DNA of 37,996 nt from Rothia terrae (lineage in GTDB: Bacteria; Actinomycetota; Actinomycetes; Actinomycetales; Micrococcaceae), in NCBI RefSeq assembly GCF_012396615.1, contig NZ_JAAXPV010000022.1, positions 1-37,996 on the forward strand, in the 5' to 3' direction. Positions within the stretch are counted from its first letter, which is position 1. Every line of letters begins with the position of its first letter. This document shows, one piece after another, positions 16,312-24,573 of the stretch. A program made the translations under genes and the position numbers. The notes beneath the pieces are model-generated. The model did not search any database. It was not told the origin of the DNA and saw nothing but the letters and a program-made list of their open reading frames with translations.

Positions 16312-16866
16312 ATGACTCTCACCGCTATTGATGCTTCGTCAGCGCTTATTGCTGTGGATCTTCAGCAGGGTATTTTGAACTTTGCAGACCCTGCAGAACG
16401 CGAAAAAATCGTGAAGAACACTGCTCGTTTGGCGGACGAATTCCACGCGCGCAACCTGCCGGTGATTTGGGTGCGTGCGCTGGGCATGCCTGCCGACCGT
16501 AAAGAAATGGGACCTCCCGCAGGCGATCATCATGAGTCATGGAACGCCCCCGATGAGAACCTGCCCATTGATGAATCTCGCGATCTTGTGGTGTTCAAGC
16601 GTGCACTGAGCTGCTTTACCGTTCCTGAAACCACCGAATACCTCAAAAAGCACGGGTCCACCCAGGTAGTTATTACCGGTCTTGCTGCGGGGGTCGGTGT
16701 TGAGTCAACGGCGCGTTCAGCATTCGACGCCGGCTACAACGTCACCGTAGTTTCGGACGCGGTGACCGACGGTATGCCCGAGCGTCTGGAAAGCGCGCTG
16801 AAGATTTCTATGCCCTCGTTTGCGGAAATCGGTACCACCCAGAATGTGCTGGATCTCCTGGCGTAG
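16312..16866 (+). CDS. Isochorismatase-like hydrolase lacking the family cysteine
   Basis: A 184-aa protein with the cysteine-hydrolase (nicotinamidase/isochorismatase) fold. The catalytic Asp (D16 in IAVDLQQGIL) and Lys (K96 in VVFKRALSCF) are in place. The nucleophile motif, normally CVESTAR, reads GVGVESTAR, with Gly129 (GGT) for Cys (TGT), a single-base difference. Everything around is well conserved, so the gene is intact but may not cleave amides; isochorismatases of this superfamily can act without the Cys. It probably shares a transcript with marR, 9 nt after its stop. It may detoxify or sense the same compound as MarR (inference). Confidence 0.85.
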   Translation: MTLTAIDASSALIAVDLQQGILNFADPAEREKIVKNTARLADEFHARNLPVIWVRALGMPADRKEMGPPAGDHHESWNAPDENLPIDESRDLVVFKRALSCFTVPETTEYLKKHGSTQVVITGLAAGVGVESTARSAFDAGYNVTVVSDAVTDGMPERLESALKISMPSFAEIGTTQNVLDLLA

Positions 16867-16909
16867 TTCGCGCTCTCACCGCCGTCCGTTGCTGAAAAGA
16901 AAGTTTGCT

Positions 16910-17392
16910 GTGTCCAGTCGCTATCATTCTGATCCTTCTCAGGCTGGGCAAGGCAACCCCTTCACGCGCGGATTCACTCTTGCGCTCTTGCTGGGCGTTA
17001 CGCTGAACCCGCTCAATACGTCGGTGGTTGCCACCGCGCTGGTCAGCATTGGTGAGTATTTCTCGGTGGGGGTGGGCGGCTCTGCGCTCATGAGCGTTGC
17101 GATTGCGGTTGTTGGTGTGACTCTTTCAGGCGTGGCAATGGGGCTTGCGAATGTCGGTAACCAGGCGATGCTGTATATCGCCAGCCCGCCCAAAGATATG
17201 GGCATCAATAGCGGCTTCTATCGCACCGCGTCCTATCTGGGTGGTTTTGTGGCAACCGGCGTGATAGCCACTCTCTTTAGTGGGGGCGCGTCGAATGCGT
17301 CCATGCTGGTCTTTGCGGGCGTGTTTGCGGTGCTTGCTGTGGTACTGGTGGGGTTGACGGTGGCAGATCGCGAGACTCCTGCGCGTAGCTAG
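16910..17392 (+). pseudogene. MFS efflux transporter remnant with internal deletion
   Basis: From a GTG at 16910 the frame encodes the cytosolic N-terminus and TM1 of a DHA2-type drug exporter (GVTLNPLNTSVVATALVSIGEYF, 1-50), then jumps at about 17070-17090 into the last three or four segments (SALMSVAIAVVGVTLSGVAMGLANVGNQAML, GINSGFYRTASYLGGF, and a final helix). About 300 residues of the usual 14-segment body are missing while the frame is kept. The junction lies in a Gly-rich stretch (GVGGSAL), suggesting a deletion between short repeats. It is the efflux pump expected in a MarR operon, now non-functional. A role as a small membrane protein is unlikely but possible. Confidence 0.8.
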
Positions 17393-17556
17393 GGCGCGGG
17401 GTGCCGCTGTGGCGCGCCTGTTTTGTAAGTCACCTTGCTATTTCGGTGTTCCGCGTAAGATCTGGTGATAGTGTCAAAATATAAATAAGTATCGCAGATG
17501 CCAATTTAGCTCTGCGTGCTGAACCATCACCGAACCACCTTCACAAGGAGCACACA

Positions 17557-18711
17557 GTGACTATAGAAAACGACTGGGATTCACGATCTGAAGACGTACA
17601 GAAAGACCAGGTAGCCGCCTACGATCGCATGCGTAGCAAATGCCCCGTCGCGCACGACGATTTCATGGGCTATTCACTGTTCAAAAACGAGGATATTCGC
17701 TACGTCAACGAACACCCCGAAATCTTCTCCAACAAGGTCTCAACCCGCCACATCGCTGTTCCCAACGGTATGGATGCCCCCGAACACACTGCCTTCCGCG
17801 CGGTAAATGACAAGTACTTCACCCCTGAACGCATGGATGCGTTTGAACCTAAAGCTCGCGCAATTTTGGCCGAGCTGGTGGCCGATTTGCCCCGCGGTGA
17901 AGAAGTCGAAATCATGGACGATTTCGCCCAACTGTACGCCATGCGCATCCAAAACGAGTTCATGGGCTGGCCCGCCGAACTTGAGCGTCCGCTGATTGAA
18001 TGGATTGATAAGAACCGCAAAGCAACCCTCAAGCGCGACCGCGAGGAGATTGCCCAGGTAGCACTGGAATTTGATGGTTACATTCACGACCTGTTGCAGG
18101 CTCGTCGCGACGCTGGCGATAACGCGCCGCAGGACGTCACCACCGAGCTGCTTCATGACACCGTGAAGTTGCCCGAGGGGGAGCGCACCATGACTGAGGA
18201 AGAGCTGATTTCGCTCATTCGCAACTGGACCGTGGGTGAGCTGTCCACCGTCTCAGCATGCGCGGGTATCATCGTGAACTTCTTGGCAAACCACCCCGAA
18301 GAGCAGAAGCGTCTGCGCGAGAACCCGGCTGGGATTCCTGCGGCCGTTGAAGAAATCATGCGACTGGAAGATCCGCTGGTCACTAACCGCCGCATCACCA
18401 CCCAAGAAGTTGAGGTGGGCGGACGCGTCCTGCCCGAGGGGTCGCGCGTCACCATCAACTGGGCAAGTGCTAACCGCGATGAGGATGCTTTCGAAGATGC
18501 GCTGGAGTACAAGCCCGAGCGCAGCCAAGAGAAGAATTTGGTGTACGGTTCGGGCATTCACGTGTGCCCCGGTGCGCCGCTGGCGCGCTTGGAGTTGCGA
18601 GTGCTCATGGAGGAGCTGCTGAAGGGCACTGAATCTATTGAGGTTAAGAAGACCGAGAACGCGATTTACCCGGCTGCCGGCTACTCAACGGTGAAAGCTG
18701 TTATCAACTAA
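17557..18711 (+). CDS. Cytochrome P450 with unusual I-helix
   Basis: A 384-aa soluble class-I-type P450 that needs an external ferredoxin/reductase; none is encoded nearby. Heme loop YGSGIHVCPGAPLARLEL (330-347, thiolate C337), ExxR as EIMR (266-269) and an I-helix reading NWTVGELSTVSACAGIIV (223-240). Aligned to P450cam GGLDT this gives GELST: the threonine is kept (T231) but the acid of the proton-relay pair is Ser230. The GTG start has AAGGAG 9 nt upstream. It precedes the betaine operon on the same strand but is separated by an 87-bp 3' element and about 350 bp. The substrate is unknown. Confidence 0.93.
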   Translation: MTIENDWDSRSEDVQKDQVAAYDRMRSKCPVAHDDFMGYSLFKNEDIRYVNEHPEIFSNKVSTRHIAVPNGMDAPEHTAFRAVNDKYFTPERMDAFEPKARAILAELVADLPRGEEVEIMDDFAQLYAMRIQNEFMGWPAELERPLIEWIDKNRKATLKRDREEIAQVALEFDGYIHDLLQARRDAGDNAPQDVTTELLHDTVKLPEGERTMTEEELISLIRNWTVGELSTVSACAGIIVNFLANHPEEQKRLRENPAGIPAAVEEIMRLEDPLVTNRRITTQEVEVGGRVLPEGSRVTINWASANRDEDAFEDALEYKPERSQEKNLVYGSGIHVCPGAPLARLELRVLMEELLKGTESIEVKKTENAIYPAAGYSTVKAVIN

Positions 18712-18716
18712 TTTTT

Positions 18717-18803
18717 AACCGCGAGAGGCTGAGTGGAGATTTTCCGAGCTAGCGAGGAAATGAAAATCTCCACTCAGAAAGCTCACGGGTTTACTTGCCC
18801 GCG
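18717..18803 (+). repeat. 87-bp 3'-end hairpin element, copy 1
   Basis: Begins 5 nt after the P450 stop. Order: border CCGCGAGAGG; 15-bp perfect stem CTGAGTGGAGATTTT (18729-18743) / complement (18763-18777); loop with GAGCTAGCGAGG; then AGAAAGCTCACGGG...CCCGCG, a second small hairpin. Identical to 24400-24486 and about 90% like the complement of 26625-26711. Position and orientation suggest an mRNA 3'-end structure. Confidence 0.9.
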
Positions 18804-18833
18804 AATATTTCTAATGAAAAGCATTCTTTAGCC

Positions 18834-18892
18834 GCGAGAGGGGAGGGATATGCCGTTTTTAGCTAAAAAACGGCACATCCCTCCCCTCTCGC
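18834..18892. repeat. 59-bp near-perfect palindrome with GCGAGAGGGGA border
   Basis: Arms of 27-28 nt (18834-18860 / 18865-18892) with loop AGCT and a single G-T pair. The outer 11 bp match the palindrome at 26535-26594, while the inner 16 bp are different yet fully paired. It is followed by ATTAAAAAG and lies upstream of the betaine operon promoter region. Confidence 0.9.
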
Positions 18893-19059
18893 ATTAAAAA
18901 GATGTATTTACACTAGACAGCCTGCATATTTTTGCATTTTCAATAGCTCTTTATGCATAAAAACTAACCAAACGGTTATTTTTTTGATAGATTCTTTAAG
19001 TCTTCTCGAGTCCCCGATTAAGAACCACATTCAATCGAAGTACAGAAGGAGTCAAAAGT
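18893..19059 (+). promoter_or_regulatory. Promoter/leader region of the choline-betaine operon with TetR-like palindrome
   Basis: AT-rich. TAACC-AAAC-GGTTA (18965-18978) is a 5+5 inverted repeat of the kind bound by TetR/BetI repressors, and TGCATA...TATGCA (about 18924-18958) is a second symmetric pair. No betI gene is present in the window, so the regulator is not identified. AGAAGGAG lies 8 nt before the TTG start codon of betT. Confidence 0.4.
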
Positions 19060-21288
19060 TTGAGCGTTAGTAACCATGTTTCCGCCCCGCCCGGCGATGA
19101 ATCAGAAAGTTCCCCGCATTCTCAGAATCCCACCAGTACAACTAATTGGTGGGTCTTTTTAGGTGCGGCGCTTGGTGTCCTAGCTGTTTCTCTGTGGGGC
19201 ATTTTCTCTCCCACCTCTGCCGAGACAGCGCTTGGCGCGGTGGTTGGCTGGGTATCTTCAAGTTTTGGCTGGTTTTATGTTCTAACCGCTACCCTGGTCT
19301 TGGTGTTCATCGTTGTGGTGGCTTTTACTAAACAGGGAAATACTCGTTTGGGGCCGGATCACTCGCGTCCGCAGTATTCACTGTTCTCATGGACAGCTAT
19401 GCTCTTTGCAGCCGGTATCGGCGTGGACCTCATGTTCTATTCGGTTCTTGAGCCGGTCACTCAGTATTACACCCCGCCGCAGGGGCAGGGAGAAACTGCT
19501 GAAGCTGCCCGTCAAGCAGTGGTGTGGACGCTGTTCCACTACGGCATTACAGGGTGGGGTATGTATGCCCTTATGGGTATGGCTTTTGGCTTCTTTGCTT
19601 TTCGCTATAACCTGCCTCTTTCCATTCGTTCTGCGCTTTACCCCATTATTGGACGTCGCATCAAAGGACGCATGGGCGATGCCGTTGATGTAGCAGCTTT
19701 GCTTGGCACTGTTTTTGGTGTTGCTACTTCTTTGGGTATTGGCGTGGTTCAGATTAACTACGGTCTGCAGTTTCTCTTTGGCTGGGAGCAGGGTACCGCT
19801 GTTCAAATTGGTCTGATTATTGTGTCCGTTGCTCTAGCCATCGCGTCGGCGGTTTCTGGCGTTGATAAGGGCATTCGTCGACTGTCAGAGCTCAACATCT
19901 ACCTGGCTGTAGCTCTTATGCTGTACGTGCTGGTGATGGGTAAGACAGAAACCCTGATGAACGCCATCATCATGAATCTGGGTGATTACCTGAGCCGCTT
20001 CCCGGGCATGACCATGAACACCATGGCGTACGATCATCCGACCGAATGGATGAATGGTTGGACGCTATTTTTCTGGGCATGGTGGGTTGCGTGGTCTCCC
20101 TTTGTGGGCCTGTTCCTCGCTCGTATTTCTCGCGGTCGTACTATCCGCGAGTTCGTTATCGGAACACTGACCATTCCTTTCATCTTTATTCTGCTGTGGA
20201 TTTCCATCTTCGGTAACGCTGCTTTGGAACTGATTTACGAGCAGGGCAACTCTGCGTTCGGTGATGTCATTATGAACGAGCCTGAGCAGGCATTTTACTC
20301 ATTACTGGCTCAATATCCCGGAGCTGTTCCTGCCGCAGCGGTCGCAACGTTTACCGGACTACTCTTTTACGTGACCAGTGCGGATTCTGGTGCTTTGGTG
20401 ATGTCAAACTTCGCTACGCGCATTGAAGATCCTAATGAGGATGGCCCCAAGTGGATGCGTGTATTCTGGGCGGTTGCCACCGGCCTGCTCACTATTGCCA
20501 TGCTGCTGGTAGGCGGTATCGCCACTTTGCAGGCCGCCACCATCGTCTTTGGTTTGCCGTTTGCGATTGTTTTATACTTGGTGATGTTTGGTCTGTGGAA
20601 AGCTCTACGGCTGGAACGCCATCAGATTGATTCACGCGCCGCCGCGCTTGCCGGTATTCGCGCGTCCAACCGAACGATGAGCATCGAGCCGGCGACTAAT
20701 CAGCGTAACTGGCGTCAGCGCCTGGCTCGCTCGGTTTCTTACCCGGATGCTCGTGCCATTAGCCGATACATGCAAGGCACTGTCGAACCGGCTTTGGCTG
20801 AGGTGTCAGCTGCTCTTTGCGATGCAGGTGTCAACGCAGAGATTGAAAAGGGGCACGACCCCGCGACGCAGCTTCCTTACATTACCCTCACTGAGCATAT
20901 GGACGGTGAACAGGACTTTATCTACCAGGTTTATCCGGTAGCGAGCCAGACACCTAAGTATTTGCTGGCGACCGACCGTGAGGACGATCTCTACTTCAGG
21001 TTGGAGCCTTTTGCTATTACTGGTTCTCGTGGTTACGACATCTACGGGTACACCAAGGAGCAGATTATCCACGATGTGCTGGATAACCACGAGAGACACT
21101 TGGAATTTATTCGCTTATCAGGTGTAACCCCGGTGGAGATTGCCCGAGGTGTTACCCCGGTGACCGGGGCGACTGAAATCATTGGAGCTGAGACCGGGTT
21201 GATTGACTGGTCGCAAGACTTTAAAGACGAAAAAGCTACATCAGGTTCTATCGCAGTAAATCCTGCTTCAGATAAAGGAGAAAAATAA
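19060..21288 (+). CDS. betT: BCCT family choline/betaine transporter with C-terminal regulatory extension
   Basis: A 742-aa protein with 12 membrane segments (about 27-520) and BCCT hallmarks: LFAAGIGVDLMFYSVLEP, HYGITGWGMYALMG, and FFWAWWVAWSPFVGLFLARISRGRTIREF in TM8, the substrate-site segment. A long cytosolic tail (about 530-742) matches the size and style of BetT-type choline porters (proton-driven, osmotically regulated) rather than shorter BetP-like forms. The start is TTG at 19060 with AGAAGGAG 8 nt upstream; there is no in-frame ATG near. Its stop touches the betB start, so the three bet genes form one operon. Choline as substrate follows from the following enzymes. Confidence 0.92.
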   Translation: MSVSNHVSAPPGDESESSPHSQNPTSTTNWWVFLGAALGVLAVSLWGIFSPTSAETALGAVVGWVSSSFGWFYVLTATLVLVFIVVVAFTKQGNTRLGPDHSRPQYSLFSWTAMLFAAGIGVDLMFYSVLEPVTQYYTPPQGQGETAEAARQAVVWTLFHYGITGWGMYALMGMAFGFFAFRYNLPLSIRSALYPIIGRRIKGRMGDAVDVAALLGTVFGVATSLGIGVVQINYGLQFLFGWEQGTAVQIGLIIVSVALAIASAVSGVDKGIRRLSELNIYLAVALMLYVLVMGKTETLMNAIIMNLGDYLSRFPGMTMNTMAYDHPTEWMNGWTLFFWAWWVAWSPFVGLFLARISRGRTIREFVIGTLTIPFIFILLWISIFGNAALELIYEQGNSAFGDVIMNEPEQAFYSLLAQYPGAVPAAAVATFTGLLFYVTSADSGALVMSNFATRIEDPNEDGPKWMRVFWAVATGLLTIAMLLVGGIATLQAATIVFGLPFAIVLYLVMFGLWKALRLERHQIDSRAAALAGIRASNRTMSIEPATNQRNWRQRLARSVSYPDARAISRYMQGTVEPALAEVSAALCDAGVNAEIEKGHDPATQLPYITLTEHMDGEQDFIYQVYPVASQTPKYLLATDREDDLYFRLEPFAITGSRGYDIYGYTKEQIIHDVLDNHERHLEFIRLSGVTPVEIARGVTPVTGATEIIGAETGLIDWSQDFKDEKATSGSIAVNPASDKGEK

Positions 21289-22764
21289 ATGAGCAAGACC
21301 CTCTTTATCAACGGTGAATGGGTTGCAGCCACCGAGGGCGGAACCCGAACGATTGTCTGCCCTGCCAACGGCGAAGAGGTAGGTGTAGTTGCAGAAGCTA
21401 CAGCTACCGATACAGAAAAGGCTATTGCCGCTGCCCGCGCTGCGTTTGATAACAAAGCATGGGATATCACCGCACCCGAGCGCGGTAGCTTTCTCATTAA
21501 AGTCGCTGAGCAGATTCGCGAACGCAAAGACGAGTTCGCACGCGCAGAATCTTTAGATACCGGTAAGCGCCTGGTCGAGTCAGAAATTGATATGGACGAC
21601 ATCGCTAACTGCTTTGAGTACTACGGCAAAATTGCCGGGCAGGACGCTGGTCGTATGGTCGATGCTGGTGACCCCGCCGTGGTTTCTAAGATCGTGCACG
21701 AGCCCGTTGGCGTGTGCGGCATGATTACCCCCTGGAACTACCCGCTTTTGCAGGCTGCCTGGAAAATTGCTCCCGCGCTCGCTGCCGGAAATACCTTCGT
21801 CCTCAAGCCCGCTGAACTTACGCCGCACACCGCAATTTTGATTATTGATGTGCTGGATAAACTCGGACTGCCCCCAGGCGTTGCCAACCTGGTGCTGGGC
21901 GCAGGCGCAGAGGCCGGTGCGCCGCTTTCTAGCCACCCCGATGTTGACCTTGTGTCATTTACCGGTGGCTTGGCGACCGGCCGAAAGATCGCCGAATCAG
22001 CTGCTGCTACCGTCAAAAAAGTAGCGCTCGAGTTGGGCGGCAAGAACCCCAACGTTATTTTTGCCGACGCTGATTTTGACGCCGCAGTAGACAACGCGCT
22101 CAACGGTGCTTTCGTACATTCTGGCCAGGTCTGCTCGGCGGGCGCTCGCATCATTGTTGAGGAATCTATCGCCGAAAAATTCACCAAGGAACTGGTGCGC
22201 CGTGCCGAGAACATTCGCATTGGTGGGCCCTTCGATGAAAACGCAGAAACCGGTGCGCTCATCTCAGCAGAACACCGTCAGAAGATCACCGACTATGTGG
22301 AGGCGGGCAAGGCAGAAGGCGCTCGCGTCCTCACCGGCGGCGAATGGGCAACCGAGGGCGATCTAGAAAAGGGTTACTTCTATAAACCCACCGTAATTGA
22401 TCAGGTCAAACGCGGTATGTCATTGGTGCGAGACGAAGCTTTCGGGCCCGTCGTCACCATTGAAACTTTCACCACCGAAGAAGAAGCAGTAGCAACTGCC
22501 AACGACACTCACTACGGTCTGGCGGGTGCGGTGTGGACGTCTAACGCTGGTCGTGCTGAGCGTATCGCTGCGCAGCTGCGTCACGGCACCATCTGGATCA
22601 ACGACTTCCACCCTTACCTGCCGCAGGCAGAATGGGGCGGCTACAAGCAGTCCGGCACCGGTCGCGAGCTGGGCCTGCACGGTCTTGCTGAGTACACCGA
22701 AACCAAGCACATCTACCACAACACTGCACCCGCAGTGACGGGCTGGTTCGAAGACACCAAGTAA
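21289..22764 (+). CDS. betB: Betaine aldehyde dehydrogenase
   Basis: A 491-aa NAD(P)+-dependent ALDH that oxidises betaine aldehyde to glycine betaine. Key residues: N150 in TPWNYP, the nucleotide-site FTGG motif (224-227), general base E248 in LELGGKNP and nucleophile C282 in HSGQVCSAGARI. The C-terminal FHPYLPQAEWGGYKQSGTGRELG is typical of BetB/GbsA. It starts directly after the betT stop, with AAAGGAG in the end of betT as ribosome site, so translation is probably coupled. The operon context fixes the substrate. Confidence 0.94.
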   Translation: MSKTLFINGEWVAATEGGTRTIVCPANGEEVGVVAEATATDTEKAIAAARAAFDNKAWDITAPERGSFLIKVAEQIRERKDEFARAESLDTGKRLVESEIDMDDIANCFEYYGKIAGQDAGRMVDAGDPAVVSKIVHEPVGVCGMITPWNYPLLQAAWKIAPALAAGNTFVLKPAELTPHTAILIIDVLDKLGLPPGVANLVLGAGAEAGAPLSSHPDVDLVSFTGGLATGRKIAESAAATVKKVALELGGKNPNVIFADADFDAAVDNALNGAFVHSGQVCSAGARIIVEESIAEKFTKELVRRAENIRIGGPFDENAETGALISAEHRQKITDYVEAGKAEGARVLTGGEWATEGDLEKGYFYKPTVIDQVKRGMSLVRDEAFGPVVTIETFTTEEEAVATANDTHYGLAGAVWTSNAGRAERIAAQLRHGTIWINDFHPYLPQAEWGGYKQSGTGRELGLHGLAEYTETKHIYHNTAPAVTGWFEDTK

Positions 22765-22794
22765 ACCACTGAACAATTGGAAGGACTGAAAACT

Positions 22795-24390
22795 ATGGCA
22801 GAAATCCAGGAATTCGACTTTATTATTGTTGGCGGTGGCTCCTCCGGTGCGGCAACAGCTGCGCGACTGAGCGAAAAGAACCCACATAAGCAGGTAGCAC
22901 TTATTGAGGCAGGCCCCGATGACCAGGGCATTGACGAAATCCTGCAGCTTAACCGTTGGATGGAACTGCTCGAATCAGGTTACGACTGGGACTACCAGAT
23001 TGAACCCCAAGAAAACGGAAACTCCTTCATGCGCATGGCGCGTGCAAAGGTCATGGGTGGCTGCTCATCGCACAACTCCTGCATTGCTTTTTGGGCACCC
23101 GCTGAAGACATGGACGAGTGGGAAACCAAGTACGGTGCCACCGGCTGGAACGCTGAAAACGCCTTCCGCTTGTATAAGCAGCTAGAAAACAATGAAGACG
23201 CTGGCAAGGCAGGCAACGAGCACCACGGCGACTCCGGCCCCGTGCGCCTGATGAACGTGCCCCCGGCAGATCCCTGCGGCGTCGCCGTCCTTGATGCTTG
23301 TGAACAGGCAGGTATTCCGCGCACCCAGTTCAACTCGGGTAAGACCGTTATCAACGGCGCTAACTTCTTCCAGATTAACCGCAAGGAAGACGGCACCCGC
23401 GCGTCCTCATCGGTGTCTTACATTCACCCGATTCGCGACCGAGAAAACTTTCACCTCATCACGAGCACTCAGGTAAAGCGCGTCCTCATTGACGAGAACA
23501 AACGCGCAACCGGCATTGAGGTAGTGGACAACGCCTTTGGTACGCCTCGCGTTATCAAGGCTCGTGAAGAGATTATTCTCTCCGCAGGCGCTATTGATAC
23601 CCCCAAGCTGCTCATGCTTTCAGGCGTTGGCCCGGCGGAACACTTGGCAGAAGTTGGCGTAGAAACTCTGGTTGATGCACCCGGCGTGGGTGAAAACCTT
23701 CAGGATCACCCCGAAGCGGTTATCCAGTGGGAAGCTAAGAAGCCCATGGTTGAAGACTCCACCCAGTGGTGGGAAATTGGCATCTTCACCCAGCTAGAAA
23801 CCGGGCACGAGGAGCAGTTCCCGGGTCGTCCTAACTTCATGATGCACTACGGCTCCGTGAATTTCGATATGCACACCCTGCGACGCGGTATGCCCGGCAC
23901 CAACAATGTCTTCTGCCTAACCCCGAACGTGCCTCATGCTCGCTCGCGCGGTACCGTGCGTCTGCGTTCCATGGATTTCCGCGACAAGCCCAAGGTCGAT
24001 CCCCGTTACTTCACCGATGCTGAAGGCTACGACATGAAGATCATGATTGAGGGCATTCGTAAGGCACGCGAAATCGCGGAACAGCCGGCTCTTGCTGAGT
24101 GGAAGGGTGAGGAGCAGTTCCCCGGCGTAGATAAGCAGTCAGACGAAGAACTCGCAACTTACGTGCGCGACTGCCACAACACCGTCTACCACCCGGTCGG
24201 TACTGTGCGCATGGGTGCTGACGATGATGCTATGTCACCGTTGGACGCTCGCCTGCGCGTTAAGGGTGTTAGCGGTTTGCGTGTTGCGGATGCTTCTGTG
24301 ATGCCCGAGATTACCGCGGTGAATCCCAACATCACCTGCTACATGATTGGTGAGCGAGCAGCTGAGCTCATCACCGAGGACATCGCATAA
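22795..24390 (+). CDS. codA: Choline oxidase (CodA-type GMC oxidoreductase)
   Basis: A 531-aa FAD enzyme, starting at ATG 22795 (GGAAGGA upstream) rather than 18 nt earlier. FAD fold VGGGSSGAATAARLSE (12-27). GGCSSHNSC (88-96) supplies His93, equivalent by its context to the histidine that binds FAD covalently in Arthrobacter globiformis choline oxidase. STQWWEIGIF and HNTVYHPVGTVRMG (active-site Glu, Val and His) and AVNPNIT (Asn) are also as in that enzyme, which I recall as closely similar along its whole length. Choline oxidase turns choline into betaine via the aldehyde, using O2 and making H2O2; BetA dehydrogenases look different in these blocks. A BetA-type name from automatic annotation is therefore likely less accurate. 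Last gene of the bet operon. Confidence 0.88.
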   Translation: MAEIQEFDFIIVGGGSSGAATAARLSEKNPHKQVALIEAGPDDQGIDEILQLNRWMELLESGYDWDYQIEPQENGNSFMRMARAKVMGGCSSHNSCIAFWAPAEDMDEWETKYGATGWNAENAFRLYKQLENNEDAGKAGNEHHGDSGPVRLMNVPPADPCGVAVLDACEQAGIPRTQFNSGKTVINGANFFQINRKEDGTRASSSVSYIHPIRDRENFHLITSTQVKRVLIDENKRATGIEVVDNAFGTPRVIKAREEIILSAGAIDTPKLLMLSGVGPAEHLAEVGVETLVDAPGVGENLQDHPEAVIQWEAKKPMVEDSTQWWEIGIFTQLETGHEEQFPGRPNFMMHYGSVNFDMHTLRRGMPGTNNVFCLTPNVPHARSRGTVRLRSMDFRDKPKVDPRYFTDAEGYDMKIMIEGIRKAREIAEQPALAEWKGEEQFPGVDKQSDEELATYVRDCHNTVYHPVGTVRMGADDDAMSPLDARLRVKGVSGLRVADASVMPEITAVNPNITCYMIGERAAELITEDIA

Positions 24391-24399
24391 GGACTTCTC

Positions 24400-24486
24400 A
24401 ACCGCGAGAGGCTGAGTGGAGATTTTCCGAGCTAGCGAGGAAATGAAAATCTCCACTCAGAAAGCTCACGGGTTTACTTGCCCGCG
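24400..24486 (+). repeat. 87-bp 3'-end hairpin element, copy 2
   Basis: Identical base for base to 18717-18803, starting 9 nt after the choline oxidase stop. The two direct copies bracket the betaine operon, which could therefore be lost or amplified by recombination. Confidence 0.92.
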
Positions 24487-24573
24487 GGTTTTATAGCCGT
24501 GGCTCTTTGCATACTCGCTAGCTCGCATCCGCCACGGCTAGCTCGGAAAACTGCCCACCAGCCGCTCTCGCGG
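24487..24573 (-). repeat. Related 3'-end hairpin element, minus orientation
   Basis: Read on the minus strand: border GCGAGAGCGGCTGG, GAGCTAGCC, then stem AGCCGTGGC / GCCACGGCT around a loop GGATGCGAGCTAGCGAGTATGCAAAGA-like (written here only as a landmark: GAGCTAGCGAG). The loop matches the 116-bp repeats at 1-360, but the stem arms differ. It follows the small gene at 24574-24765 and faces copy 2 tail to tail. Confidence 0.75.
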
